DNA from: Isoperla grammatica
Taxonomy: Eukaryota > Arthropoda > Insecta > Plecoptera > Perlodidae
Length of the DNA: 64,000 bases
Direction: 5' to 3'
Assembly (NCBI GenBank): GCA_945910005.1
Contig: OX246747.1
Coordinates: forward strand, 13,330,880 to 13,394,879
Under the pieces are notes generated by a model. That model did no database searches and was not told the DNA's origin. It saw only the letters and a program-made list of their open reading frames with translations. A program made the position numbers and the translations under genes. Below are positions 21,229 through 32,911 of the stretch, in pieces (the first letter of the stretch is position 1; each line of letters opens with the position of its first letter).

Positions 21229-24200
21229 TCATAAGTTTAACTTCTGTGGTGCCTTCACCACTCGGGAGGAACGCCTCAAAATGGGTGAAGAATTATCCTT
21301 ATTATTATTATTAATAGGAATTTTCTCTGGAGAAGTAAATTGGGAATGATTCCCATAGGTTACTTTTCCCTTGCTAGCTGGGGAGCTCCCAGGCTCCTTG
21401 GGCACAATGGGACTAGGAGGATGTTCAGAGAGGGGTAAGGATTCCTTATGTTGAGGTGTCAATATAACTTTTGGTAAGGGATACAGTTCTCCCCCCTCGT
21501 AAGGTTTCATTTGGTTGAGGTGTACCAAACGGATAACATCTTTTACTTCTACCAGGTAGGTTACTGCACTGATTTGCTTCCTAATTACACCTTTCTCAGG
21601 GACAGTGTATGGCTTGATTTTGACCAATACTTGGGTGCCTACTTCGAAAGTTAACAGTTTGGTTGGAGTCATAGGGGGCACCCTATGGTTATTAGGTTTT
21701 ATTAAGGATAGGATGGTCCTGGGTTTATGCTTCAACAAAAACTCTGACGGACTTAACTCGTTATCTGAATGAGGGGTGGTTCTATATGTTAAGAGGATCC
21801 TGTCTAATATCTCTTGAACCTCTCCTTTTTTTAATGTCAAGTTATGAACCAATAGTTCCTTGGATAGCCCCTTTTTAATGGTTTGAACTGCTCGTTCGGC
21901 GGCCCCGTTTGACCTTGGGGAATATGGGGGGCTATGTATCAGGGTTATTCCATAAGCTTTACAAAAAGCTGTGAACTCAACGGAAGTAAAGGGGGGGCCG
22001 TTGTCAGAGACAATTTGGTGTGGAAACCCAAACACGGTGAAACAGTTGTCAGAGACAATTTGGTGTGGAAACCCAAACACGGTGAAACAATGTCTCAATT
22101 TCCTAGTGACTTCTGTTGCGTCAGTGCCTCTGGCCATAAACCAGACTTCGATCCACCGAGAGGCACTATCAACCAGAATTAAGAATGTCTTCTGATCTTT
22201 GACAAAGAAGTCAATATGAACCCTAAACCAAGGTTCCACACTGGGCCACTTTACTGTTACATTTGAACTAGGTGTGAAGTTAATAACTTGACATGCTTCG
22301 CAGGATTGTACTTTATTTTCAATTTCGGCATTTAGCGAAGGCCACCAACACGTGGTTCTGGCCAATACTTTCATGCGTACAATGCCCGGATGTTCATTAT
22401 GCAAGAGAGTTAACAATGTTTCTTGCAAGGATTTAGGAATAATCACTTTATTACCAGCCAAAAGGCAACCGTGTTCAAGTGACAATTCCATTCTTCTCTT
22501 AAAATAGGGGATAAGACCTCCTTCAGGCACATGATTTGGCCACCCATGCTTTGTGAGATCGAGCACTTTGGATAACACCGGATCTTTAGCAGTTTCAGTT
22601 GCTATTTCGACATACGTTAGCGGAAACTCTTCATCTAACAATGCGATTTTGTAATCCTCGATAAGCTCTCTTTTATCAGGTAATCGTGACAGGGCATCGG
22701 CGGGGCACATCAAGGAGGCCTTACGGTACATAATCTTATAATTATAAGTTGACAAGATGACGGCCCACCGTTGAAGACGGGAAGCTGCCACCGTAGGTAT
22801 CCCTTTGGTGGGAGCCAGAATATGTTTAAGTGGCTGATGGTCAGTTGCTAATGTAAATGCTTGACCAAACAGATACTTATGGAAGCGCTTAACTGTAAAC
22901 ACTAATGCCAAGGCTTCTCTATCTAATTGCGAATAACCTTGTTGGGTGGGTGTCAAAGTACTGGATACAAACATTACGGGTCTTTCAATTCCATTTATTA
23001 AGTGACTGAGGACACCACCTACTCCATAGGGAGAGGCATCGGCTGACAACACAATGGGATAATCTGGGTTATAGTGAACCAGCAAGCAGTTATTCTGTAG
23101 TAGCTCCTTACTTTTTGCAAATGCTCTTACACAGTCAGCTGACCAAAACCACGGGGCTCCCTGTTTGGTAAGGTTGTATAAAGGTTTCAATAATGTTGAT
23201 AAATTGGGAAGAAAACGGTTATAAAAATTTAACATTCCGAGGTAGGATCTAAGCTGGGAAACGTTGATGGGTTCCGAGGCTTCAACAATGGCCGTGATTT
23301 TATTGTTTGAAGGACTGATCCCCTTGGCATGTAAGGCATGACCTAAATAATCAACCTGGGTACAGAAAAATTTGCATTTGTGTAGGTTGACGCGGACCTG
23401 GTATTCATTTAATCGCCTTAGCACCTTATCGACATTTCTTTTACAATGCTCTAAATCCCTACCAGTGATAAGAATATCATCGAGATATACTTTCACCCAC
23501 GGCATATCTTTTAAAATCTCCTCCATGGTAGCTTGGAATATTCCCGGCGCACTAGATACGCCAAACGGAAGCCTGGTGAACTGGTAAAGGCCAAATTCCG
23601 TATTTATCGTTAAATATTGTCGCGACTCGGGGCCAACAATTAACTGCTGGTAAGCGTTTTGTAGGTCAAGGACCGTAAAGACGGTTCCTCCAGATAATGA
23701 TGTGAAAATATCCTCGAGTCGAGGCAAAGGGTAGAAGTCTGTTTTCAATGCGGAATTTAGGGTCACCTTGAAATCCACGCAGATCCTAACCTTGTTATTT
23801 GTTTGGGGTACGCATACAATGGGTGAGGCCCATTCGGCATGGCGTACGGGTACGAGGGTACCCACCTCCACCATTTCATCCAACTGCCGCTTCACCTCAG
23901 ACTTGAGGGCGTAATGAATGCTATATGCCTTGTGGAATACCGGTGTCACATTTTCTTTTAGGACTAGGTTGGCCTGGTATTGTTTAATGGAAACCGACTT
24001 ATCATTCGAAAATACATTGGGGAATTTTTTGCTGAGCTCCTCTACGACTGTCCTTGGGTTTACTAATGAATTAGAGGCTGCTAGGCCATCGTCAATTTCA
24101 ACCGTGAAAATATCAGACTCCTCCCGGTTTTGGCCTAGAACTATCTCAGTGGACTCTGATTCGAGGGTTTCAGACTTTGTATCAACTTGAAGCACATTTC

Positions 24201-25563
24201 TCCAGGATGGGGATAGGCTATCCAACCATGGTCTACCTAGCAACGGCTTTATCTTCCTATTATTCTCACAAACGGTGAGTTTTAATAGCTTACTTGTGTT
24301 AGTTGGGGATTTGACTTTGACCTCTATCTGACCTAACACTCCTAGTTTTTCCCCGGTCACAGACTTTAAAGACAACGGGCTAGGGTGAAGCTTCTTTTGA
24401 CTGAAGTTATCATAATAAAATTGACTTGAAATTAAACTCACACTGGCTCCGGTGTCTACTTCAAACTTTACAATAATATCTTCTACTCTTAATTTTACGA
24501 ACAGGGGACTACCCCCAAGCGTTTTTATTGTAGACGGCACAACTTCCTTGGAGGTGACTTCTAGGACATCTTCGGCTGAGGACCCTTTACTCACCACCTT
24601 GGTCACTCTTGCCGTAGCACTCGTACTCACTTTACTGACAGACACACTATCACTTGATTCACTATCGGCTTCACTAGAACCATCGGCAATCACATCATGC
24701 ACTCGCCGATTCTTTCGGCACACCCGAGAGGTATGGCCTTGCTTATGGCAACTGAAACACTCCCAGTTACGAGCTGGACAATCGGCTTCGTTGTGGAGAC
24801 GCCCACATCGTCGGCAAGACTGCACACTTCCAGGATTCCTTGACTCGTACCTTGAAGACTGGCTAGATTGATGACTGGTCGGCCTACTAGACTCCCGATG
24901 GAACGATGGACTGGACTGCCGACGCCCCGACGATGAAGATGGCCGACTGTACATTGGCTCGGAGGACCGCTGACGTGACGATGACTGACTTTGCCTTCGG
25001 GACTTGGGTACTAGATTGACTGACAGATTGGACAATTTGGACTGACTGTCTGCAAGCTCCATATTCAAGGCTATGGCACTGGCCTCGTCGAAGGTTAACG
25101 ACTTCTCTAGAAGCAGTTTGCGTCGAATATTTTCTGACGACAAACCACAAACTAACCTGTCTCGTAAGGCTTCGGACAAAAAATCTTTGAAATCACAATG
25201 CTCCGACAGCTTCTTGATAGCTACTATGTAGTTACTGATACTTTCCCCTTCCTTTTGATTTCTGCAATGAAAATGGTATCTTTCCGAGATAACCAATCTT
25301 TTGGGGGCGTAATGGGCCTTCAATACTGACACAATGACGTGGAAGGTTGACTCCCTTGGTTTGTTTGGCATTAACATGTTCTTCAAGACTTGGTAAGTAG
25401 GTGCGCCGCATAGCGTTATGAACATGGGCACCTTTATATTATCCTCAGAAATTCCATTTAACACGAAATATGACTCTAATCTCTCTAAGTATGAGACTAT
25501 GTCCTCCGTTTCACAGGAAAAAGGTTCCATGTTCCCGACGATTCGAGACTTTACCAACGCCAT
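21229..25563 (-). CDS. Gag-Pol polyprotein of the Ty3/gypsy element
   Basis: A 1444-codon frame from ATG (25563). Domains by residue: gag about 1-245; two CCHC knuckles (Cys250-Cys262 and Cys269-Cys282); protease VDTGASVSLIS with Asp370; RT with FTVLDLQNAYQQL (around 630) and YLDD at 693-696; RNase H with DAS near 842, DREAL near 882 and DHQPL near 908; integrase zinc finger His1055, His1058, Cys1088, Cys1091; integrase core Asp1118, Asp1172/1187 and Glu1223. The sequence resembles Mag-type invertebrate elements. The segment CFTVFGFPHQIVSDN is tandemly duplicated (1159-1188), which doubles the second catalytic Asp and probably disables integration although the frame stays open. Confidence 0.93.
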   Translation of the reverse strand: MALVKSRIVGNMEPFSCETEDIVSYLERLESYFVLNGISEDNIKVPMFITLCGAPTYQVLKNMLMPNKPRESTFHVIVSVLKAHYAPKRLVISERYHFHCRNQKEGESISNYIVAIKKLSEHCDFKDFLSEALRDRLVCGLSSENIRRKLLLEKSLTFDEASAIALNMELADSQSKLSNLSVNLVPKSRRQSQSSSRQRSSEPMYSRPSSSSGRRQSSPSFHRESSRPTSHQSSQSSRYESRNPGSVQSCRRCGRLHNEADCPARNWECFSCHKQGHTSRVCRKNRRVHDVIADGSSEADSESSDSVSVSKVSTSATARVTKVVSKGSSAEDVLEVTSKEVVPSTIKTLGGSPLFVKLRVEDIIVKFEVDTGASVSLISSQFYYDNFSQKKLHPSPLSLKSVTGEKLGVLGQIEVKVKSPTNTSKLLKLTVCENNRKIKPLLGRPWLDSLSPSWRNVLQVDTKSETLESESTEIVLGQNREESDIFTVEIDDGLAASNSLVNPRTVVEELSKKFPNVFSNDKSVSIKQYQANLVLKENVTPVFHKAYSIHYALKSEVKRQLDEMVEVGTLVPVRHAEWASPIVCVPQTNNKVRICVDFKVTLNSALKTDFYPLPRLEDIFTSLSGGTVFTVLDLQNAYQQLIVGPESRQYLTINTEFGLYQFTRLPFGVSSAPGIFQATMEEILKDMPWVKVYLDDILITGRDLEHCKRNVDKVLRRLNEYQVRVNLHKCKFFCTQVDYLGHALHAKGISPSNNKITAIVEASEPINVSQLRSYLGMLNFYNRFLPNLSTLLKPLYNLTKQGAPWFWSADCVRAFAKSKELLQNNCLLVHYNPDYPIVLSADASPYGVGGVLSHLINGIERPVMFVSSTLTPTQQGYSQLDREALALVFTVKRFHKYLFGQAFTLATDHQPLKHILAPTKGIPTVAASRLQRWAVILSTYNYKIMYRKASLMCPADALSRLPDKRELIEDYKIALLDEEFPLTYVEIATETAKDPVLSKVLDLTKHGWPNHVPEGGLIPYFKRRMELSLEHGCLLAGNKVIIPKSLQETLLTLLHNEHPGIVRMKVLARTTCWWPSLNAEIENKVQSCEACQVINFTPSSNVTVKWPSVEPWFRVHIDFFVKDQKTFLILVDSASRWIEVWFMARGTDATEVTRKLRHCFTVFGFPHQIVSDNCFTVFGFPHQIVSDNGPPFTSVEFTAFCKAYGITLIHSPPYSPRSNGAAERAVQTIKKGLSKELLVHNLTLKKGEVQEILDRILLTYRTTPHSDNELSPSEFLLKHKPRTILSLIKPNNHRVPPMTPTKLLTFEVGTQVLVKIKPYTVPEKGVIRKQISAVTYLVEVKDVIRLVHLNQMKPYEGGELYPLPKVILTPQHKESLPLSEHPPSPIVPKEPGSSPASKGKVTYGNHSQFTSPEKIPINNNNKDNSSPILRRSSRVVKAPQKLNL

Positions 25564-25655
25564 TTTCCCTTTTGGTAGGCGTGTTTAGGCCAAGGCCTAG
25601 GCTAGGCTTACAAACTTACGTACTTGGACGCGCGGATACAGGCTCGTCGCCAATA

Positions 25656-25781
25656 TGTAATGTTCTCCCCCCAGGTGTTTAGGGTTCATTAAACAACCAG
25701 ACTCCGGAATATAGAGAATACTTTATTAGTACAAACACACGACTATTACATTCCATGGTCGACTACAGACTGTCACTCGGC
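25656..25781 (-). repeat. 5' LTR of the Ty3/gypsy element, truncated
   Basis: Almost identical to 20855-20978 from GTTCTCCCCCCAGGTG to CAGACTGTCACTCGGC. It then breaks off into unrelated sequence, so the outer end (U3) is missing. The inner end TTACA on the minus strand is followed by TTGGCGACGAGCC, the likely primer-binding region. Confidence 0.8.
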
Positions 25782-26034
25782 ATATAGAGAATTATGAAGA
25801 TTTGAAATAAAGGTGTTAGCATGCATTGTTTACTATTAAAAAAACTAGTATATACTCTACAAAAAGGTGACACGAAAACGTACCAGACTGCAGACCCTGG
25901 CTTCTGAAAATGGGGGCAAGGCGCCGCCCTGCCCCCATGGTCTAAGGATACTACCTACCATGTAGCTCGTTGTCGTTATACGATGCCCTGCCTCACCCTA
26001 CCACAAAATACACCACTGAATGTAAGTGAAAAGA
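25782..26034. other. No gene; possible hAT-type end
   Basis: Contains GCCCTGCCTCACCCTACC and AAAATACACCACTG near 25984-26019, which could be the right end of a CAGTGG-type element. No coding frame. Confidence 0.3.
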
Positions 26035-26205
26035 ATGTCCGAGGTCTGTTAGTATGACTCAAGACCATACACTAGCCTTTAACTAAGAAAACCTCGGAAA
26101 CCTCTTCAGTCAGGATTACCGGTGGTGGGAATCGAATCGGCGACCTCCCGAACCAGAGGCTCACATGCTACGCACTCACAGCCATCTCGATCGGTACGCT
26201 GTGGC
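26035..26205 (-). mobile_element. tRNA-derived SINE, third copy
   Basis: Same family as 17055-17262: AGAATGTCCGAGG at the left, CTTCAGTCAGGATTACCGG, and on the minus strand a B-box-like GATTCGATTCC and an A-box-like GATGGCTGTGAGTGCG near the right end. Confidence 0.7.
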
Positions 26206-26869
26206 TATAATAAGCAAATATGTTCTTTCCACTTACGTAACTTGGAAATGTAAATACATGTGTTTAAAATTGCTGTTTATATACATTTAATTCTTCGTGC
26301 TGTGTAAGTGCCCAGCAGCGCATGTGCATTGCGTGCAGTCGGAATATTAAAGCGTGCATTTTCATTTAATAATAGTTTGCGCAATAATAGAGATATGTAA
26401 CTTGTGATAATTACGTGAACACAAAGTATGGTATTATTGACAATTAAAACATTCACTAGTGTGAAATGGTGTTATTGATGTGTGTGTAGGCCTATATATT
26501 CTTGTTGTGGAATAGGCTAGGAGTGACAACTTTTCCATAATAGGTGTGAGAAATTGTCGTTTTCCTCTATATTAGACGACAGATTAAAACATCGAACCAC
26601 AAATCAGCCAGGCGGAATAAATTCTTCGGCCACAACTCCAGCATGCCTATTCTACCCAACACGAGCGCAGTCAGTATGTTGACTTGGCAACAATCTGAAA
26701 TTAAGTGGAAATTAGTCAACGAGGGGTGGCACTTTTGTGAACTAACGCGTCTCTGTAAGAAATTTGGAATGTTTGAATTGAAATCAGTCCATCTACAAAT
26801 ACCGTAGCCGTCACTCCTGCTTCGAAGTTCGTCTTTAGAACAAAGATCCGCGATTCCACGGTGTGTATA
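26206..26869. other. No gene recognised
   Basis: AT-rich unassigned sequence. Confidence 0.35.
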
Positions 26870-26987
26870 ATGGGTGAACCAAAGTGCAAGTTGAAGCTAT
26901 ACATGGACCCATCTTCTGGAGTTCACAAGATACCAAGAAGTACCCTAAGATACCAAAGACTGAAACGTGAAGCTGAATTGATACAAG
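26870..26987 (+). CDS. Possible first coding exon, unknown protein
   Basis: ATG at 26870 opens 39 codons beginning MGEPKCKLKLYMDPSSGVHK and containing IPRSTLRYQRLKREAELIQ. It ends at a good donor, CAAG|GTAAGC (26988). The IPRSTLRY stretch is reminiscent of helix-turn-helix segments in pogo/psq-type proteins, but it is too short to assign. No matching downstream exon was found. Confidence 0.3.
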
Positions 26988-29014
26988 GTAAGCAAGTGAC
27001 TGTTTTTTTAAGTTAATTAGTTCTGTAACCTGCAAGATATAGTGGAAGCAATGAAGGCAAACATTCAGTTTGTCTGCCAATAATTGCAGGACTTTGATTT
27101 TTTGTACAAACGTATTATTCAAATTTACGCACATATAATAGTCTACCGCTGAAATCCGATAATAAATTGTTTAATTTGCATTTTAATTACATTTAATCAA
27201 AATAATAGTTTGATTCTATTATTTATTAATAAATAAGTACAAACTGTTTTTAGTCTTTCGTAAGCGTACTTTATAGTTACAAATTATAAGTTTAAATAAT
27301 GACTATAGCTGTTAGTTTAAGTGCGAACTGTGCGATTATACTACATTATAATTAAATTTGTATATGTTTTATTAAACTTTAAATGTACACAAACGTTAAT
27401 GCAAAGAGAATCTACTGAATATCTACTGAATAAAAACCTATATGTGATAACCGGTTCACAACATATGTTTTAGTATTAAAAGTCTACCATCTACATTTCA
27501 ATCAATTTAATTGGGGCCTGTAAAGTTCGTATTACGTAAGAGTGGGTAGGCGTGCAAGCGCTGCTCTTGTGTTTTTTTTTTTTTCTAGGCAGCTGTGTAT
27601 ACTACCACGACAGTATAACGAACATTTTTTACTGAGAATAATACTAGATTTTTAATTATCGACCCAAATTATTATTATTAAATACCACTGAACACTTACA
27701 TTTATATTTCGCATTCTGGTATCCCGTTCTTGTTTTTATTGCAAAAGAGGCCTTAATCCAACATGCAATTGACAATTAACTGTCAATTATTAATTAATTA
27801 TTCGAATATGACTGAATGATATAAGAATAAAGGGTACATATAGTGTTACATAATTTATTTGATTTTGGACCACATTTTGACAAGGTAACTCAGTGCAACT
27901 TATTACTAGGCCTAATTAGATATCATGTGGCACACATTAATTGCATGTTTAATGAAAACAATATATTGACATCGTATATGTTGTTTGAAGTTTTCCACAT
28001 ACTGGGTTTTATGCCGAAAAAACTGGGAAAATCGGTTTCCAAGTGGTATACAATTTTCTACATAGCCTACTCTTGAGAATTACGTGGTGATCTGAACGTT
28101 GTTCGTCGGTATATATAGAAGATCATATAAAACAAGATTTCGTGCCGTATTGTTTTGTGTTATCCTGTGCGTAGTTTATAATTTTTACATCGTCGGTAGT
28201 AATTCTCATCCTTGGATCGAGACGAGGACAGTAATAACTCACAGTCCTTAGTTCGACACACACCAGCGGTCATTTGCTGTAAAACAGGTTTTGCCAAACT
28301 AAGAATATATGGATGGTTTGGTTGGTCGATGCTCTCATTGATGAAGAGTTGAGTTTAGGGGGGGGGGGGGGAGCGGATTTAATATTATTTTGAATTTTCT
28401 AGATAGATTAGGAGAAATATAAAATAGTAATAGAAGTAGTTTTTTGAGAAATAGTTATGTGTACTGTCATTGGGTTTATAATATACTGTTATTCACGATT
28501 TAACTTTTCATCTTGAAATCACAAAACATTCGCAAAACAATAAGGTGAAACATTTGTTGTGGGGAGAATATAATTATTATGATCACTGATACCACTGTAG
28601 TCAAAATTGTTGTCAATGTTTTAGTAAACGTAATGAAATAACACAACCGGACATTTACCTAAAACGGCCAAATATATAAACAACGGAAACGAATGTCAAA
28701 ATAAGGGACACGGGTGAAAATGTGTGCCTAATGGATGGAATGAGGGTCTGACGAAGAGAGATTTTCTTGGAACTTGATGAATGAATGGTCAATTACAAGT
28801 ATGCGACAAAGGGGCCGGGGGAGAATGCCACCAGAGATGATAATCTGGGCTGCTATTTAGGTACTGCAAATCCATCTACTGCGATAACAAAGTCGTATAT
28901 AATTCAAACTAAACTCAACATTTTGATTTCCATACTTATAATATAACATTGTGTAGTAATTAAAAAATGTAATTTGAGGATGCAACAGTTGCAACACCGG
29001 AATGACTGCCAGTG
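26988..29014. other. AT-rich, no gene; one isolated minisatellite-like monomer
   Basis: About 2 kb with no supported frame. A G-run occurs at 28360-28373. At 28228-28257 the sequence AGTAATAACTCACAGTCCTT then AGTTCGACAC matches one unit of the 40-bp array that starts 790 bp downstream. Confidence 0.4.
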
Positions 29015-29760
29015 AAGGCGGTATTAATAACTCAACAGTCCTTATTTCGACACGGTGGCGGTAATAATAACTCAACAGTCCTTGGTTCGACACGGTGGCG
29101 GTAATAATAACTCTACAGTCCTTATTTCGACACGGTGGCGGTAATAATAACTCAACAGTCCTTGGTTCGACACGGTGGCGGTAATAATAACTCTACAGTC
29201 CTTATTTCGACACGGTGGCGGTAATAATAACTCAACAGTCCTTGGTTCGACACGGTGGCGGTAATAATAACTCAACAGTCCTTGGTTCGACACGGTGGCG
29301 GTAATAATAACTCAACAGTCCTTATTTCGACACGGTGGCGGTAATAATAACTCAACAGTCCTTGGTTCGACACGGTGGCGGTAATAATAACTCTACAGTC
29401 CTTATTTCGACACGGTGGCGGTAATAATAACTCAACAGTTCTTGGTTCGACACGGTGGCGGTAATAATAACTCACAGTCCTTGGTTCGACACGGTGGCGG
29501 TAATAATAACTCTACAGTCCTTATTTCGACACGGTGGCGGTAATAATAACTCAACAGTTCTTATTTCGACACAGTGGCGGTAATAATAACTCACAGTTCT
29601 TGGTTCGACACGGTGGCGGTAATAATAACTCACAGTTCTTGGTTCGACACGGTGGCGGTAATAATAACTCACAGTTCTTGGTTCGACACGGTGGCGGTAA
29701 TAATAACTCACAGTTCTTGGTTCGACACGGTGGCGGTAATAATATATCAACAGTCCTTGG
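29015..29760. repeat. 40-bp minisatellite, about 18 units
   Basis: Unit: GTAATAATAACTCAACAGTC followed by CTTGGTTCGACACGGTGGCG. Units with TTGGTTCGAC and TTATTTCGAC alternate in much of the array, giving an 80-bp superperiod. The last five units use a 39-bp version with CTCACAGTTC. Long frames on both strands are by-products of the repeat. Confidence 0.95.
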
Positions 29761-30251
29761 GTCAAAACTGGGTCACTATGTTTTTGTGTGCATTTTTTGC
29801 AATTATATTCGGCTCCGATAATATAAAACACAATAATCACAATCCAGTGATTCGTATGATCAGCATTAGCCAAACCTAAAAATGGGATTTACAAATGGGT
29901 GCTTATGTTTTTGGCTGTGGTACCTGTACATTAGACGTTGTTCTGGTAAACAATATTCCTAGGTTCAAATCCGCGCTTGGACATTGCTATAGTTTCCACG
30001 GCGTAATAAGCAATGTGCCAACGTCACGCATAAGGCGGCTCAGCTAATCAGCGAACATGATTTCCCTCGGCGGGTGTGGGATTGGCCGAGTCACACTCTC
30101 ACGTGACGCCAACACCTTGCTGCTTCCTTATCTTAGCTGTTTATTTAGGTAGGAAAAACAATAAAAAAAACTGGTTAGATCCTGGTGATCTAATCCATAA
30201 GGTTCCAAAATGATAATGCAAATAAATTTATTATTTTTACATTCTCATTAA
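29761..30251. other. No gene recognised
   Basis: Unassigned sequence. Confidence 0.35.
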
Positions 30252-30445
30252 TAATGATGATATTGGGGGTTTTACGTCCCATGTTTTTGCAACGAGGCTA
30301 ATCGAGACGATGAGCGGATGATTATGAGGATGAAAAAACGCCACATGACATCCATGCCCAAACCAGGATTCGAACTTGGAACGCAGGGACCGCGGTTTAC
30401 TAGACCAACGTCTGCCTAATCGAAATCGGCCAACTGCGCCGGCTC
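30252..30445 (-). mobile_element. tRNA-headed SINE sharing the ~310-bp retroposon tail
   Basis: On the minus strand from 30445: GCCGGCGCAGTTGGCCGA (A-box-like), AGTTCGAATCCTGGTTTGGG (B-box), a short linker, then the tail CATCGTCTCGATTAGCCTCG ... ending near 30252. The last ~80 bp correspond to the 3' tail of the ~310-bp retroposon, whereas the head is unrelated to it. This is the usual structure of a SINE mobilised by a partner LINE. Confidence 0.75.
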
Positions 30446-32256
30446 ATTTTTATTTAAGGAAAATTAGAATATAATTGTTGATTGTGAATGGTAGCTCAAC
30501 CGTAACTAGCACTTGCTCCAACGTTGCCGAATTTGTGTGTACTTGTAGTAATCTATAAGTTAATGTTCGCAATAATAGGCCTATGTCAAGAAAAAGTGGT
30601 CTTCCTGAGCTGGTTTTCGAGATACCATATTTCAAAGTTCTTGATTTTCATTATTTTTAACATTGGAGCTATACAAAGAGCACACACTTCACACCCTTGA
30701 ACTTCCTGTAAAAGTACGTTTTCCACAATACAAAGCTTACAAAAAACTAGTATTGTATTAAACATAGTCTTAGGAAACTAGAAATAATTATAAAACATAC
30801 TCTTTCTGAACGATTTTCAAAGTTATGGTTCCCAAACCACGTGGAAATTGTGATATGTATCATTAAATTAAAAAACATTGCCTTGAATAATTTCTTATAA
30901 CTTCATATTAAAACAAAATTATATCGATTACTCATACTTTTGTACATAACAAAAATCATCGTTGCAAAGAAAATAATTTTATAACAATATTAACAAACTT
31001 TTAAGGATTAACAATCGACGTTTTTTGAACGGTTAACTACTATAAGACACGTCCAGGAACTGTGTGAATGGTATGTTGAGCGAACAGCTCGTGTCGATAA
31101 TCCCCCAATTAGGGATTTCCTGACCTCATAAATCCAAGCTCGACGGCAACTTTGACGTTGATCGATTTGCTGCAGTTTCAGAGTCACCTACGTAATTACT
31201 TGATTTTTTTTTTTTTAATTTTGTAGTATTTCTCCCTACGTTAGCTTATGGCGAATTCTTATGATAACCAAATAAATAAAACAATTGGGTGATTTATTGT
31301 ATTTTCGACGACGTACTTAACAGCTAGATAATACGACGTCAGCTTTTTTGGCATATCTTACGAAATTCTTCTTTTTTTCAATAGGGAATTTTCGACTGAT
31401 TTTTTTATGGTTCCATCAGTTGAAATACCATTTTCTACATAAAATCACATTAATTGTTTATGTTTTGGAATAGATTTCATTGATAAAAATCACCGGAAAC
31501 TTTCACACATCGTTATGGCGGGAAAAACGGGGAATGACGTCAAACGTTGGGATCACACCGACCAATCATATCAAGAAACGTTGTTTTGCAGATTATTTCA
31601 TTCACAAAATAGCATGTTTTATATCAAATTTGTTTCACAAATGTTCATTTATTACTCTATAACATTAATTTATACACAAGTGTTCAATAATTACAATAGT
31701 TTTAAAGAATGCTTGAAAATATTGTGGTTTAAAATAAAACATCTGAAGATCGACAACAATGAATTCTGTTTTAACATTCGAGATAGTTATAAATTACAAA
31801 GAGCTTTGATAAAGTTATTCATAAAATGTGTTCTTTGCCAACTTTTGACATCACGGACCGTTTCACCAAATGGTTTCACTAGGCAGTAAAAATGGTTAAC
31901 TTCAAATGTTGATAGAATTGGAACTATGTACTTCCCAGACATAAAAATTATATCCACGTAATTCTTGGATAAAGATCCATTATTTGCACTCTGAGCAATA
32001 TTTATGTCTGAGGAAAATTCCCTATTGGAGAAACAAACAAGTAGGAGAAACAATTCAATGGGATTAATTGGTGTGAACTATGGGGGGGGGGGGGGGGCGG
32101 AAGCACTTCATTTTTTGCCTCTTACGATCAACAGGTCAAGACGGGACAAATAATTAGACAATCAATCCTACTAAAGGAAAATGTGTTTTTTAATTTTTTG
32201 TATACATATTACTTGTTCATCTGTTTTAAGTTAGCTCCAGGTAGGTAATAAGGACC
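30446..32256. other. AT-rich, no gene recognised
   Basis: Frames on both strands at 31480-32053 reach 60-124 codons, but their composition is AT-driven and none resembles a family. A G-run lies at 32084-32097. Confidence 0.35.
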
Positions 32257-32331
32257 AAGGTCCACTAGATCGCTAGTAGCGTGCGCGCAGCGCAGTTCGA
32301 CGACACCCCGCCAGGCGATTTAGTGGACCTT
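32257..32331. repeat. Short perfect-ended hairpin element
   Basis: Arms AAGGTCCACTAGATCGC (32257-32273) and GCGATTTAGTGGACCTT (32315-32331), with one mismatch, enclose a GC-rich centre. Could be a tiny MITE or a structural relic. Confidence 0.5.
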
Positions 32332-32862
32332 GATAAGGACGTGCTCAAGAGTGATTGTAACTCGTCGATTGCGTTGGGGCCTACAGGGTTGGCTTGGTCG
32401 CTTTGGTTTAAAGTCTCTCACTGAAAATCAATTCTTGTAAATGAGTTGGTAGACTCTAAATACGAATGTATGTTTTAATTTATTTATTTTATAAGTTTTC
32501 GTACCGTACAAATTACTATTGATCAGTGTGATTATCAGTGTTTTGTAGTAGGTTGTCAGTAGATTGTATCAGTAGATTGTAAAGTGTTTTTGGCTTCTGA
32601 ACTTGTGGAAGCTATTGAAAACTGCAGCTGTAACTCGCCTTTGATTTTTTAGTAAAATTTGTATTTGTATTGGTAGATTGGCGCATCAATGGGGGTGGGG
32701 GCTATAATCAACAGTTCAATGTGGTTGCACTGTTACGGTAACGTACAGCATTAAATGTGACCAATCACATATTCATATTATACACGATCACATGAATGAT
32801 TATTTAGTGATTTAGTACTTAAACGTTAGTATTGATTGAGTTTATGATTTGTTTATACGTCT
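32332..32862. other. 5' flank of the tnp2-like gene
   Basis: No coding frame recognised. The end (TTTATACGTCTAG at 32851-32863) can be read as a splice acceptor just before the downstream frame, so an upstream exon may exist. A clear promoter is not visible. Confidence 0.3.
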
Positions 32863-32911
32863 AGCTGAAACTGCAGTAGTAGCTGTCCCAAGAGACGCAG
32901 CGTTAGAAGAC

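Larger units (their letters stand above)
20830..25781 (-). mobile_element. Ty3/gypsy LTR retrotransposon, near-complete
   Basis: Order on the minus strand: partial 5' LTR (25781-25656), a primer-binding-like stretch TTGGCGACGAGCC at its inner edge, a ~90-bp leader, one gag-pol frame (25563-21229), a polypurine tract AAGGGAGGAG (about 21079-21088), and a 3' LTR (21078-20855). The single long intact frame and similar LTRs point to a fairly recent insertion. The 5' LTR lacks its outer ~100 bp. Gag and pol are in one frame without a frameshift. No env gene or chromodomain is visible. Confidence 0.9.

Noticed and set aside
21934..22195. Plus-strand frames over the Ty3 integrase
   Set aside because: Shadow frames of the minus-strand gag-pol; their repeated segment is the 45-bp duplication.
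29015..29760. CRISPR-like array
   Set aside because: Units are contiguous 40-bp repeats with no unique spacers, and the window is eukaryotic.
31480..32053. Overlapping frames of 60-124 codons on both strands
   Set aside because: AT-rich composition, no recognisable family and no splice or promoter context.
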